Shown here: positions 29,218-38,319 of the stretch, piece by piece | Position numbering within the stretch: the first letter of the stretch is position 1 | Layout: each line of letters starts with the position of its first letter | Source: Pseudocitrobacter faecalis | Lineage (GTDB): Bacteria > Pseudomonadota > Gammaproteobacteria > Enterobacterales > Enterobacteriaceae | Direction of reading: 5' to 3' | Assembly (NCBI GenBank): GCA_003315335.1 | Contig: QNRL01000003.1 | Location: 240,753-304,752, forward strand | DNA length: 64,000 bases | The notes under the pieces: generated by a model | What the model saw: only the letters and a program-made list of their open reading frames with translations | Told to the model about the DNA's origin: nothing | The model's database searches: none | Translations under genes and position numbers: made by a program

Positions 29218-31369
29218 TGTGCTGTTCTGCCTCTTCAACCATGCCTTTGAGCGTCACGAAGTCCGGCTTGCCGCTGCCCAGAAGCGGCAGTTGTTTTAGC
29301 CAGCGAATATCACGCGGTACTGCCAGCTCCGGTACGCCATGTGCCCGCGCGTACTGCAACAGTTTGTCGCGGGTCAGCTCATTATCGGTGGTAAACAGCA
29401 CCAGCGCCTCCCCTTTGCTGGCATCCGTTTTCACGGCGGTCGCGTGCATTTTCTCAGGCGATACCGCCAGCGCCACCTGCTCAACCATTTCCAGCGACAC
29501 CATTTCCCCGGCAATTTTTGCGAAGCGCTTGGCGCGGCCCTGAATTTGTACAAAACCCTGTTCGTCAAAAGCGACGATATCGCCCGTGTCGTACCAGCCC
29601 TCTTCCCGCTCGCCGTGTTGGTTCTCGGCGCTCGGTTTTTCCAGCACGCCAGGATTCTCAACGCGCAGGTAGCCAGTCATGATATTCGGGCCTTTTAACT
29701 GCAAACGTCCGCCTTTCTCAATGCCAGGGATTGCCAGCAAACGCGCGTCCATACCCGGAAGAATTCGCCCAACAGTCCCTGGCTTCGCCGCCATCGGTAC
29801 GTTGATAGACACCACTGGCGCACACTCCGTCACGCCATAGCCTTCCAGAATGCGCAGGCCAAATTTGTCCTGCCACAGTTCTTTGGTGCTTTGCTGGAGT
29901 TTTTCCGCCCCCGCCACCACGTAGCGCAGACGATAAAAATCATACGGATTCGCGAATCGCGCATAGTGACCAAGGAAGGTGGAGGTGCCAAACAGTACGG
30001 TACAGTTACGGTCATAAACCAGCTCCGGCACGATGCGGTAATGCAGCGGGCTCGGATAGAGGAACACCTGCGCGCCGGTCAGCAACGGCGTAAACAGCCC
30101 TACCGTCAGACCGAAGGAGTGGAACAGCGGTAGCGCGGACATAAAGCGATCGTTCGCGGTAAAGTCGGCGATGGTTTTAATCTGCTCGACGTTCGCCAGA
30201 ATGCTTTTATGGCTGTGTACCACCCCTTTGGGGTTGCCTTCAGAACCGGAGGTAAAGAGGATAATCGCCGGATCTTCCGGTTTTTGTTCAACCTGCGCCA
30301 GACGTGGCATCAGCAGGCGCGAGAAAATCCACAGTTTGTCCTGGGTCGTGACATCGCCTTTTAAATCTTCAAGGAATACCCAACGAACCTGAGTCAGTTG
30401 TTCCGTCAGGTGCCAAAGCTTGCCTTTATCAAGGAAGGTGCGCGAGGTAAAAATCGTCTTCAGTTCCGCCGCGGTAATGGCGCTGGAAAGCCCCTTCACG
30501 CCGGCCGTGTAGTTCATCATCGCCGGAATACGTCCGCGCGCAATCGCTCCAAAAATGACCGCCGCGCTGATCCCCGCGTTCGGCAGCATCAGGCCGATGC
30601 GTTCACCTTTCTGAGTATATTTGTCGAGGATACGCGCCACAAACAGCGTTTTGGTCATCAGTTTGTGGTAGCTGTCTGGCTGGAAGTTAATGTCTTCCAC
30701 GCACGGCTTTTTCGCGCCGTAACGATACTGGGCGCTAATCAACGATTCAAAGAGGGTTTCACGCGGGCGCACCGCCATTCGCGCTTCCATCATAATTTGA
30801 TGCAGCATTTCGCCCGCCATTTTACGGCGATCGCGCGCGCGCGGCGCATCCGGCATATCGATGCGGGTCGGCGGCAACAGATGCAGCCGAATTTGCGGGA
30901 AGAGGCGCTGTTTCACCAGCCCTTTCAGACGGCTGAAGTAGGTCAGCTCGGCCCCTTCAATTCGTACCGGGATAATCGTCGCGCCTGACTTCGCCGCCAC
31001 AAAGGCCGCACCGTCATAGATTTTCATCAGCGAACCAGAAACCGAAATACGCCCTTCAGGAAAAATCACCACCGGACGGCCCTGTTCAATCAGGCGCACC
31101 AGGTGTTTGATGGACATGGGTTTAGTCGGGTCTAGCGGCACAAAATCGATTAGCGGCGCAAGCCAGCGCATAAACCATTTTTGCGAAATAGAAGAGTAAA
31201 CAGCAAAAACCGGGCGCACTGGCAGGAACAGCGCCAACAGGATGCCGTCAATGAATGAGACATGGTTCGGGGTAATCAGCACCTTAGATTGCGATAAAGC
31301 CGCTGTGTCGCCGGTCATCCTGACCCGAAACAGAACTTTAAAAAGCTGCCGAAAAAAGCCAATAACCAT
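29210..31369 (-). CDS. aas: Bifunctional 2-acylglycerophosphoethanolamine acyltransferase / acyl-ACP synthetase
   Basis: A 719-residue inner-membrane enzyme. The N-terminal PlsC-like domain carries NHVSFIDG (His36 to Asp41) and FPEGRI; it acylates lysophosphatidylethanolamine. The C-terminal part is an AMP-binding acyl-ACP synthetase with [19 protein letters not shown] and [12 protein letters not shown] chose the ATG at 31369, directly after AAGGAG, giving [11 protein letters not shown] and the standard 719 residues. It is the first gene of aas-lplT. Confidence 0.97.
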   Translation of the reverse strand: MVIGFFRQLFKVLFRVRMTGDTAALSQSKVLITPNHVSFIDGILLALFLPVRPVFAVYSSISQKWFMRWLAPLIDFVPLDPTKPMSIKHLVRLIEQGRPVVIFPEGRISVSGSLMKIYDGAAFVAAKSGATIIPVRIEGAELTYFSRLKGLVKQRLFPQIRLHLLPPTRIDMPDAPRARDRRKMAGEMLHQIMMEARMAVRPRETLFESLISAQYRYGAKKPCVEDINFQPDSYHKLMTKTLFVARILDKYTQKGERIGLMLPNAGISAAVIFGAIARGRIPAMMNYTAGVKGLSSAITAAELKTIFTSRTFLDKGKLWHLTEQLTQVRWVFLEDLKGDVTTQDKLWIFSRLLMPRLAQVEQKPEDPAIILFTSGSEGNPKGVVHSHKSILANVEQIKTIADFTANDRFMSALPLFHSFGLTVGLFTPLLTGAQVFLYPSPLHYRIVPELVYDRNCTVLFGTSTFLGHYARFANPYDFYRLRYVVAGAEKLQQSTKELWQDKFGLRILEGYGVTECAPVVSINVPMAAKPGTVGRILPGMDARLLAIPGIEKGGRLQLKGPNIMTGYLRVENPGVLEKPSAENQHGEREEGWYDTGDIVAFDEQGFVQIQGRAKRFAKIAGEMVSLEMVEQVALAVSPEKMHATAVKTDASKGEALVLFTTDNELTRDKLLQYARAHGVPELAVPRDIRWLKQLPLLGSGKPDFVTLKGMVEEAEQHNE

Positions 31370-31453
31370 ACCAACTCCTTTTGCCAAAGTTTTCTCTGTA
31401 AGCAGGGTACATGAGAAAACAGCGGAAAAGCAGCAAACCCCAGTTTCTTGACA

Positions 31454-31537
31454 AAAAAAAACCTGCGCATCTGCGCAGGTTGGTGTAATTCAAGTCAGTC
31501 AACCTTATGGATGACTTCACCTATCAATACCTCTGGG
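31454..31537 (-). ncRNA. omrB: OmrB small RNA
   Basis: The minus strand reads CCCAGAGGTATTGATAGGTG at its 5' end, the conserved seed region of OmrA/OmrB. It ends in AATTACACCAACCTGCGCAG, then the terminator stem AACCTGCGCA/TGCGCAGGTT and at least eight T. These ~84 nt match my memory of E. coli OmrB better than OmrA, and the gene is in the expected place between aas and galR. OmrA/OmrB are Hfq-dependent, OmpR-activated repressors of outer-membrane protein genes (cirA, fecA, fepA, ompT, csgD). Only one copy is present here. Confidence 0.93.
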
Positions 31538-31543
31538 ATAATC

Positions 31544-31549
31544 AGAGTA
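31544..31549 (-). promoter_or_regulatory. -10 element of omrB
   Basis: TACTCT on the minus strand lies at -12 to -7 from the inferred omrB 5' end. No good -35 is visible, which fits an OmpR-activated promoter. Confidence 0.55.
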
Positions 31550-31736
31550 GCAATCCCGTTGCTGCTTTCTCCAGCACAGAACCGCAACAGCCCTTCGCAA
31601 AGTGTAAGCAAAAGTTTGGATTCGTTTTTTTAGAATCACTTACCGCCTTTTTGTGCCATTGGGTCAATATCAAAGATATTACTATCAACCCTCTCCCGGC
31701 CTTGAACCTGTGATAAATTTCCGTAACACTACAGTG

Positions 31737-31752
31737 GTGTAACCGTTTACCC
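31737..31752. promoter_or_regulatory. GalR/GalS-type operator upstream of galR
   Basis: GTGTAACCGTTTACCC agrees at 14 of 16 positions with the palindromic gal operator GTGNAANCGNTTNCAC. It ends 16 bp before the galR ATG, so autoregulation is likely. The regulator is inferred from the motif. Confidence 0.65.
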
Positions 31753-31768
31753 ATCAAAAAGGCAGCGT

Positions 31769-32785
31769 ATGGCGACTATCAAAGATGTGGCTCGACTGGC
31801 TGGCGTCTCTGTCGCCACCGTCTCCCGCGTAATCAACAATTCCCCGAAAGCCAGCGATGCTTCTCGTCAGTCGGTATCGTCGGCTATGGAAACGCTCAAT
31901 TACCACCCGAACGCCAACGCCCGTGCGCTGGCGCAGCAGTCAACGGAAACCGTGGGGCTGGTGGTAGGCGATGTGTCCGACCCCTTCTTTGGCGCCATGG
32001 TCAAAGCCGTTGAGCAGGTGGCATACCACACTGGTAACTTTTTGTTGATCGGCAACGGCTATCACAACGAATTAAAAGAACGCCAGGCCATTGAGCAATT
32101 GATTCGTCACCGCTGTGCGGCGCTGGTGGTGCATGCCAAGATGATCCCCGATGCGGAACTGACCGGGTTGATGAAGCAGATGCCCGGCATGGTGCTGATT
32201 AACCGGATTTTGCCGGGTTTTGAAAAACGCTGCGTAGCGCTGGATGACCGCTATGGCGCGTGGCTCGCAACACGTCATTTGATTCAACAGGGACATACAA
32301 AGATTGGCTACATTTGCTCGAACCACGCGATTTCCGATGCGGAAGACCGCTTGCAGGGCTATTACGACGCGCTAAAAGAGAACGGGCTGCCGTGTAATGA
32401 TCGGCTGGTGACCTTCGCCGAACCCGATGAAAGCGGTGGCGAACAGGCAATGACTGAGTTGCTGGGGCGCGGTAAACAGTTCACCGCCGTGGCCTGCTAT
32501 AACGACTCGATGGCCGCAGGGGCAATGGGCGTGCTCAATGATAACGGCATCGATGTACCGCAGGAGATCTCTCTGATTGGCTTCGATGATGTTCTGGTCT
32601 CACGCTACGTGCGCCCTCGCCTGACCACCATTCGTTACCCAATTGTCACCATGGCGACGCAGGCGGCAGAACTGGCGCTGGCGCTGGCGGAAAAACGTCC
32701 GGTTCCTGAGGTAACGCACCTCTTTAGCCCAACGCTTGTGCGCCGTCATTCGGTATCGGTGCCTGCGGAAAGTGATAAAGCATAG
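31769..32785 (+). CDS. galR: Galactose operon repressor GalR
   Basis: A 338-residue LacI-family repressor controlling galactose uptake and metabolism; galactose relieves binding. The helix-turn-helix MATIKDVARLAGVSVATVSR occupies the first 20 residues, with the hinge helix near NARALAQQ, then the periplasmic-binding-like effector domain (AACYND-type segment AVACYNDSMAAGAMG). The C-terminal tail is a few residues shorter than in E. coli. It is followed by a terminator. Confidence 0.97.
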   Translation: MATIKDVARLAGVSVATVSRVINNSPKASDASRQSVSSAMETLNYHPNANARALAQQSTETVGLVVGDVSDPFFGAMVKAVEQVAYHTGNFLLIGNGYHNELKERQAIEQLIRHRCAALVVHAKMIPDAELTGLMKQMPGMVLINRILPGFEKRCVALDDRYGAWLATRHLIQQGHTKIGYICSNHAISDAEDRLQGYYDALKENGLPCNDRLVTFAEPDESGGEQAMTELLGRGKQFTAVACYNDSMAAGAMGVLNDNGIDVPQEISLIGFDDVLVSRYVRPRLTTIRYPIVTMATQAAELALALAEKRPVPEVTHLFSPTLVRRHSVSVPAESDKA

Positions 32786-32791
32786 TGTTTC

Positions 32792-32827
32792 AGACGGGGA
32801 GCGCCGCACGCCCCCGTCTTATTTTAT
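32792..32827 (+). terminator. Intrinsic terminator after galR
   Basis: AGACGGGG (32792-32799) pairs with CCCCGTCT (32812-32819), followed by TATTTTATTG. Confidence 0.8.
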
Positions 32828-33253
32828 TGTTATTTCCGCACCATCCCGAGCACTTTTCCTAAAATCCTCTGTTTATGTATCGCCTCTCATTTCGCTTAAC
32901 GCTTTCTGGAAATAATAAATAGATTATTTCGTGAAGGAGGCTTCAGCGGGATGTTCTTCATTACAATCAGTAGGTAATAAAGCGCAAGTCAGTCATAGGG
33001 ATCAGATATTGGTTTACGCGCTCTCCCATTCAATAAGCAGAGTGCAAAACTTTCCTGACAAGATTCTTGAACCAGGGAATGTAGGAAAATTGCTGCCCCT
33101 ACAAGTCCATCATCTGGGGCCAATATATCTCAAACACCTGTTCCTTCAGCTTCTGACAAGCTCAGATTCTGTAATATATGGGTTTTCAAGAAACATAACT
33201 ACAGATGTTTCAACATAACTCAACATACTCAATTGCAAATCAGGAACTGAAGA
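32828..33253. other. AT-rich region without a supported gene
   Basis: These 426 bp after the galR terminator contain an open frame of 95 codons (32931-33218) with no ribosome-binding site of note and no recognisable protein character. Composition is AT-rich and continuous with the following membrane-protein gene, so both probably arrived together. I see no tRNA, repeat or integrase remnant. Confidence 0.5.
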
Positions 33254-33739
33254 GTGCCACAAGAAATAAATAATAAAATAAAAAATATCATTTTAATATT
33301 CTGGGATAAAATAAAAACCCCATTTTCTGGAGTTTTTGTAATTGTATTTGCGATATGGTTCATAAAATCGACAACAGAAGATATGGCCATATATCAGTTT
33401 ACCTCTCTCTTTCACTATGGAGAAGTTATTTACTTCAACAGCTATGAGATAGTTCTTCCTCTAGGCATTCCAATTTTTTTCTTTGCCATGGTAACTGTAG
33501 TATTTGCTTTCTTCAACAAAGGAAAGATCCCAAAAAAAATAGACTTCACCATGAACTTCATTACGTTAATCTTAATCATGCTAATCATTCTTACTCAATT
33601 CCTTTGTCTGCTCGTCACCATCTGGCTGGGAGTATTTTCCCCCTACAAAACATGCGAACCAGAAGGCTTCAGGTATTACTACGTTCGGGATGTTGGAGAC
33701 TGCCAACGCCTGATGAGGGAAGAGGCGCGCAAAGAGTAA
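33254..33739 (+). CDS. Hypothetical small membrane protein
   Basis: A 161-residue protein that I do not recognise. Three hydrophobic segments are clear: about residues 24-38 (GVFVIVFAIWFIK), 66-88 (IVLPLGIPIFFFAMVTVVFAFF) and 100-127 (FITLILIMLIILTQFLCLLVTIW). A conserved-looking tail with two cysteines follows (YKTCEPEGF and GDCQRLM). Start is GTG, with AGGAA 7 bp upstream; no ATG is available near the N-terminus. The size and layout resemble the DUF1240 type of enterobacterial membrane protein, but this is a guess. The DNA is clearly AT-richer than its neighbours. Confidence 0.6.
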   Translation: MPQEINNKIKNIILIFWDKIKTPFSGVFVIVFAIWFIKSTTEDMAIYQFTSLFHYGEVIYFNSYEIVLPLGIPIFFFAMVTVVFAFFNKGKIPKKIDFTMNFITLILIMLIILTQFLCLLVTIWLGVFSPYKTCEPEGFRYYYVRDVGDCQRLMREEARKE

Positions 33740-33887
33740 GAAGGCTCTGCCTGTGATCCCAGGTGCCGCGGTTCCAGCACTTCCCTTCAAAACCGTGATC
33801 CCGATAGTTATTTGCCGCGTTCTCAACGCATATCCCCCTGAATGTCTGTGATAAACTGCGGAAATCACGTGGCATCAGGAACAGACA

Positions 33888-34919
33888 ATGACAACAATGC
33901 TGGATGTCTCAATTCGCGCAGGCGTTTCGAAAGCAACGGTTTCCCGCGTCTTGAACGGCACAGGTCAGGTAAAAGAGAGCACCCGTCAGCAGGTGTTCAA
34001 AGCAATGGAAGAGTTGGGCTACCGGCCAAATTTTCTGGCGCGCTCACTGGCAAACCGCACCAGCAATAGCATTGGGCTGATTGTCTCAACCTTTGACGGC
34101 TTCTATTTTGGCCGCCTGTTACAGCAGGCGTCGCGCCAGACGGAAGTCTGGGGCAAGCAGTTGATTGTCGCCGATGGGCACGACGAGCCGGAGCGAGAGA
34201 AGCAGGCAGTACAGATGCTGGCCGATCGCCAGTGCGATGCGATTGTGCTCTATACCCGTTTTATGAGCGAAGAAACCATCATGTCGCTCATCGATTCCAT
34301 CCCTATGCCGTTGGTGGTGATCAACCGCGACGTCAGCCAGGCGCGAGAGCGCTGCGTCTTCTTCGAACAGCAGGATGCTGCGTTTCAGGCGGTAGAATAT
34401 CTGATTTCACAGGGCCATCGCGATATCGCCTGCCTCACGGTTCCTATTCACACGCCAACGGGGAAAGCGCGTTTGGAAGGGTATAAAAATGCGCTCGAAA
34501 AACATGGCATTGCGTGGGATCCGGCGAAGATCAAATATGGCGATGCGGGCATGACCTGCGGATTTGAGAAGTGCAATGAACTGATTAGCGAAAAAGTGCC
34601 GTTCAGCGCCCTATTCGCCTGTAACGATGATATGGCGCTGGGCGCGTCAAAAGCGCTGCATCAGGCGGGGCTGCGTATTCCGCAGGATATTTCGCTGTTT
34701 GGCTTCGATGACGCACCAAGCGCGAAATGGCTGGAGCCTGGCCTGTCGACGGTGTATCTGCCGATCGATAACATGATTGTGACCGCTATCGATCAGGCCA
34801 TTAAGCTCGCCAACGGCGAGCCGATTGAAACGATCCCACCGTTTACCGGCACGCTGGTGCTGCGTGATACGGTGACGACGGGGCCCTATTACGCCAGTTC
34901 CAGCGACAGCAGTTCCTGA
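33888..34919 (+). CDS. LacI-family transcriptional regulator, AscG-like
   Basis: A 343-residue regulator. The helix-turn-helix MTTMLDVSIRAGVSKATVSR is close to that of AscG, and the hinge helix is in PNFLARSLAN. The effector domain ends in FGFDDAPSAKWLEPGLSTVY. Identity to E. coli AscG beyond the first ~60 residues looks moderate, so it is a relative and not the same gene. No transport or metabolic gene adjoins it, so its targets are unknown. Its last ten codons (YYASSSDSSS) lie on the opposite strand of the lysA 3' end: the two genes converge and overlap by 31 bp. E. coli K-12 has no gene here. Confidence 0.88.
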   Translation: MTTMLDVSIRAGVSKATVSRVLNGTGQVKESTRQQVFKAMEELGYRPNFLARSLANRTSNSIGLIVSTFDGFYFGRLLQQASRQTEVWGKQLIVADGHDEPEREKQAVQMLADRQCDAIVLYTRFMSEETIMSLIDSIPMPLVVINRDVSQARERCVFFEQQDAAFQAVEYLISQGHRDIACLTVPIHTPTGKARLEGYKNALEKHGIAWDPAKIKYGDAGMTCGFEKCNELISEKVPFSALFACNDDMALGASKALHQAGLRIPQDISLFGFDDAPSAKWLEPGLSTVYLPIDNMIVTAIDQAIKLANGEPIETIPPFTGTLVLRDTVTTGPYYASSSDSSS

Positions 34920-36151
34920 ATCGTCTGGCGGCGGCGAATCAAACGCGCTGCACCATGATCAAACAGCACTTCCGGCAGCAGCGGGCGGCTGTTGTAGTTC
35001 GATGACATCGACGCGCCATACGCGCCAGTATCGTGCAGCACCAGATAATCGCCCGGCTTCACCGCAGGCAGGGCACGCGTTTCCACTTTTCCGCCTTCCT
35101 GCTGCGTAAAGACATCGCCCGATTCACACAGCGGGCCGGCAACCACCGTTTCAACCAACGGCACCTGCGACAGGTCGCGCCCGTCGGCGGCGAGCGCGGA
35201 AATATGGTGATAGCTCCCATACATTGCCGGACGCATCAGGTCATTAAACCCGGCGTCGATCAGCACAAAGTGGCGGCTTCCCATTTCTTTCACGCTCCGC
35301 ACCTGTGCCACCAGCACGCCAGACTCCGCCACCAGGAAACGCCCCGGTTCGAGTTCCAGTTTTACCGGGTGACCCAGATGTTTAGCAATCTGCTCACGCG
35401 CACCGTTCCACAGACCATAGTAGTGATCGGTGTTGATCGCTTCTTCACCTTCACGATAAGGAATCGATAATCCGCCACCGGCAGAGATCGCTTCCAGATC
35501 CTGTCCAAATTCAACGACCTGACGCACCATTGCGCCGCAAACCTGCTCCAGATGCGCATAATCCACGCCGGAACCGATGTGCATGTGAATGCCTACCAGC
35601 TTCAGTTGATAACGCTGAATCACGTCCAGCGCGGCCGGAAGATCGCTGTACCAGATACCGTGTTTGCTGTTTTCGCCGCCGGTGTTGGTTTTCTGACTGT
35701 GACCGTGACCAAATCCGGGATTCACGCGCAGCCACACGCGATGGCCTGGGGACACCTCACCCAGCTGCGCCAGCATATCGACAGATCCGGCGTTAACCGG
35801 GATTTGCAATTCCTGAACGCGCGAAAGCGTCGCGTCGTCGATAGTGTCGGCGGTAAAAACGATATCATCAGAATCCGCGCCCGGCTGATAGCCCGCCACC
35901 AGCGCGCGCTCAATCTCACCCAATGACACCGAATCCACCTTGACGCCCTGCTCGCGCATCAGACGCAGAATATGGATGTTCGAACATGCTTTCTGGGCAA
36001 AACGCACGACGTCAAACTGGCTCAGTTTGGCAATCTGCTGGCGAATAATTTGCGCGTCATACACCCAGACCGGGCAGCCATATTCAGCGGGCAGGCGCAG
36101 CAGGTTTTCTGCAGTCAGATCGGTGTCGGTACTGTTAAGGGGGCGTGGCAT
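34889..36151 (-). CDS. lysA: Diaminopimelate decarboxylase
   Basis: A 420-residue PLP enzyme of the alanine-racemase/ODC fold type that decarboxylates meso-diaminopimelate to lysine, the last step of lysine biosynthesis. The PLP lysine is Lys54 (FAQKACSNIH). HMHIGSG, SAGGGLSIPY, EPGRFLVAESG and GPLCESGD are the conserved active-site segments. The ATG at 36151 gives MPRPLNSTDTDLTAEN; the frame is open to 36241 but that part has no RBS. It is activated by the divergent LysR in E. coli. Confidence 0.98.
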   Translation of the reverse strand: MPRPLNSTDTDLTAENLLRLPAEYGCPVWVYDAQIIRQQIAKLSQFDVVRFAQKACSNIHILRLMREQGVKVDSVSLGEIERALVAGYQPGADSDDIVFTADTIDDATLSRVQELQIPVNAGSVDMLAQLGEVSPGHRVWLRVNPGFGHGHSQKTNTGGENSKHGIWYSDLPAALDVIQRYQLKLVGIHMHIGSGVDYAHLEQVCGAMVRQVVEFGQDLEAISAGGGLSIPYREGEEAINTDHYYGLWNGAREQIAKHLGHPVKLELEPGRFLVAESGVLVAQVRSVKEMGSRHFVLIDAGFNDLMRPAMYGSYHHISALAADGRDLSQVPLVETVVAGPLCESGDVFTQQEGGKVETRALPAVKPGDYLVLHDTGAYGASMSSNYNSRPLLPEVLFDHGAARLIRRRQTIQELLSLELA

Positions 36152-36254
36152 AGATGGCTCCGGTGTCAAATATTGCTTTTTACCGATTACGCCACAGGCT
36201 GAAGGGAATAAAAAATATCGTTTTATCGTGAGTCTATGCAAAAATGATATACAA

Positions 36255-36471
36255 CCCTCACCCTAACCCTCTCCCTGAGGGAGAGGGGACAGACCGATAC
36301 GGGTTTCCTCCCTCTCCTTCAGGGAGAAGGGACAGACCGACACGGGTTTCCCCCCTCTCCTTCAGGGAGAGGGGACAGACCGACACGGGTTTCCCCCTCT
36401 CCTTCAGGGAGAGGGGACAGACCGACACGGGTTTTCTCCCTCTCCCTCAGGGAGAGGGTCGGGGTGAGGGG
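36255..36471. repeat. Palindromic repeat array in the lysA-lysR intergenic region
   Basis: Framed by CCCTCACCCTAACCC and GGGTCGGGGTGAGGG, the array has five inner palindromes CCCTCTCC(C/T)T(G/C)AGGGAGAGGG. The four spacers between them are nearly identical (ACAGACCGACACGGGTTTCC type), giving a 42-43 bp period. It occupies 217 of the 347 bp between lysA and lysR. Since spacers are copies of each other, this is a tandem repeat and not CRISPR. It is the second member of the family seen at 106, 44532 and 54217. Confidence 0.93.
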
Positions 36472-36498
36472 AAAAAACGCACAAACCAGGAGTCTCTC

Positions 36499-37422
36499 AT
36501 GCCCGCCGTCAACCTGCGTCATATTGAAATCTTCCATGCGGTAATGACCGCCGGTAACCTGACGGAAGCCGCGCACCTGCTGCACACCTCGCAGCCCACG
36601 GTCAGCCGCGAACTGGCGCGCTTTGAAAAAGTGCTCGGTTTGAAGCTGTTTGAACGCAGCCGTGGCCGCCTACATCCTACCGTGCAGGGGCTAAGACTGT
36701 TTGAAGAGGTGCAACGCTCCTGGTATGGGCTCGATCGCATCGTCAGCGCGGCGGAAAGCCTGCGCGAGTTTCGTCAGGGCGAACTGTCGATTGTATGCTT
36801 ACCCGTCTTTTCACAATCCTTTTTACCGTTGCTGATCCAACCTTTTCTGGCGCGCTACCCGGATGTCAGCCTGCAAATCGTGCCGCAGGAGTCACCGCTT
36901 CTTGAAGAGTGGCTCTCTGCCCAGCGCCACGATTTGGGGCTAACGGAAACACTGCACACGCCCGCAGGGACTGAGCGCACGCCGCTGCTTACGCTCAACG
37001 AAGTCTGTGTTCTGCCGCAGGATCACCCACTGACCGCAAAAAGCGTACTGACGCCGGAAGATTTTCAGGGCGAGAACTATATCAGCCTGTCGCGCACCGA
37101 CAGCTATCGCCAGCTGCTGGATACGTTATTCAACGAGCATCAGGTGAAACGGAGAATGGTGGTAGAAACCCATAGCGCGGCGTCGATTTGCGCGCTGGTG
37201 CGGGCAGGCGCGGGAATTTCAGTGGTTAACCCGTTCACCGCCCTGGATTACGTTAACAGCGGTGTGGTGATCCGCCGTTTCAGTAAAGATGTGCCTTTTA
37301 CTGTGAGCCTGATTCGCCCGCTCCACCGGCCCGGTTCGGCGCTGGTTGAAGCATTTACGCAACACATACAGGCAAACCTTGGCACGATTACCGATACGTT
37401 GAATAACGTTCTCGCGCCGTGA
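36499..37422 (+). CDS. lysR: LysR, transcriptional activator of lysA
   Basis: A 307-residue LysR-type regulator that activates lysA when diaminopimelate is present and is repressed by lysine. The winged helix-turn-helix (NLRHIEIFHAVMTAGNLTEA... TSQPTVSRELARFE) covers residues 5-50. The substrate domain follows. The ATG at 36499 after AGGAGT is chosen; the upstream open frame to 36244 only reads through the repeat array. The gene is divergent from lysA. Confidence 0.97.
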   Translation: MPAVNLRHIEIFHAVMTAGNLTEAAHLLHTSQPTVSRELARFEKVLGLKLFERSRGRLHPTVQGLRLFEEVQRSWYGLDRIVSAAESLREFRQGELSIVCLPVFSQSFLPLLIQPFLARYPDVSLQIVPQESPLLEEWLSAQRHDLGLTETLHTPAGTERTPLLTLNEVCVLPQDHPLTAKSVLTPEDFQGENYISLSRTDSYRQLLDTLFNEHQVKRRMVVETHSAASICALVRAGAGISVVNPFTALDYVNSGVVIRRFSKDVPFTVSLIRPLHRPGSALVEAFTQHIQANLGTITDTLNNVLAP

Positions 37423-37427
37423 GAGCT

Positions 37428-37476
37428 GCCGGATGGCGGCAATATTGTAGGCCCGGTAAGCGAAGCGCCACCGGGC
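37428..37476. repeat. REP-type palindromes between lysR and ygeA
   Basis: GCCGGATGGCGGC is followed by a second palindrome, GCCCGGT...ACCGGGC (37451-37476). The element lies between two convergent genes, the usual REP/BIME site. Confidence 0.75.
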
Positions 37477-37484
37477 ATTAAGGC

Positions 37485-38177
37485 TCAGGAGAGCATAAAA
37501 TCCACCGCGTCCGCCGCGTGGATCGCCGCTGTGTCGAATACCGGCAGCGGGCTGAGCTCCGCAGGTACCAGTAGGCCAATTTCGGTACAACCGAAAATCA
37601 CGCCCTGCGCACCCTGCGCTTTCAGTGCGGAAATCACCTCGAGGTAATAGTCACGTGACGCCTCGCTGAAGGTGCCAAGGCACAACTCATCAAAGATTAT
37701 CTGGTTGATACGCGCGCGGTCGTCGCTGTCCGGGATCGGCGTACTGATGGCAAATTCCTGTTGCAGACGGCCGCGATAGAAATCCTGTTCCATTGTGTAG
37801 CGCGTACCGAGCAGCGCAACGTTGTTCAGCCCCGCTTTTTGAATCGCACGTCCGGTCGCATCGGCAATGTGCAGGAATGGCACAGTAACGGTGTTCTCAA
37901 TTTGTTCTGCGACTTTGTGCATGGTATTGGTACACAGCACGATACCTTCCGCGCCAGCCTGCTCCAGCCCTTTCGCCGCCTGCGCCAGAATCTCACCCGC
38001 ACGCGGCCAGTCACCGTTCGACTGACAGGCTTCAATCTCGTGAAAATCAACACTATGCAGCAGAATTTGTGCCGAATGTAGCCCGCCCAGACGCTGCTTC
38101 ACACCTTCATTAATGAGTCGATAGTAGGGAATGGTTGATTCCCAGCTCATGCCACCTAACAGCCCAATCGTTTTCAT
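37485..38177 (-). CDS. ygeA: Amino acid racemase YgeA (aspartate/glutamate racemase family)
   Basis: A 230-residue PLP-independent racemase. The two catalytic cysteines are Cys82 (VLCTNTMHK) and Cys197 (IFGCTEIG), and [12 protein letters not shown] is the N-terminal signature. E. coli YgeA has broad-range racemase activity, with best activity on homoserine as I recall. The ATG at 38177 is preceded by GAGGG at 6 bp and gives MKTIGLLGG; an upstream ATG at 38198 has no RBS. Confidence 0.95.
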   Translation of the reverse strand: MKTIGLLGGMSWESTIPYYRLINEGVKQRLGGLHSAQILLHSVDFHEIEACQSNGDWPRAGEILAQAAKGLEQAGAEGIVLCTNTMHKVAEQIENTVTVPFLHIADATGRAIQKAGLNNVALLGTRYTMEQDFYRGRLQQEFAISTPIPDSDDRARINQIIFDELCLGTFSEASRDYYLEVISALKAQGAQGVIFGCTEIGLLVPAELSPLPVFDTAAIHAADAVDFMLS

Positions 38178-38281
38178 TTTCATCCCTCGGTTTTTCACGT
38201 ACCGTCCAGTGAACCAAACTTGTGATCAACTTTCCACTTCTCCAGCAGCCGATTTCTTTTTCACGCATTCTGCGATAAGTT

Positions 38282-38303
38282 AAATGAAACATTGTTTCAA
38301 CTT
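38282..38303. promoter_or_regulatory. KdgR operator upstream of kdgF
   Basis: TGAAACATTGTTTCA (38285-38299) is a perfect 15-bp palindrome around a central T, flanked by A/T. It fits the KdgR consensus of pectin-degradation genes and ends 20 bp before the kdgF ATG. Confidence 0.85.
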
Positions 38304-38319
38304 ACTACAGGACGGCCTG

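Noticed and set aside
32931-33218. A 95-codon frame after galR
   Set aside because: No protein character or homolog that I recognise; probably non-coding DNA of the AT-rich patch.
36255-36471. Regularly spaced repeats resembling a small CRISPR array
   Set aside because: The spacers are nearly identical to each other and no cas gene is present; it is a palindromic tandem array of an intergenic repeat family.
38284-38319. Earlier start for kdgF
   Set aside because: It would put the KdgR operator inside the coding region and add 12 residues not typical of KdgF.
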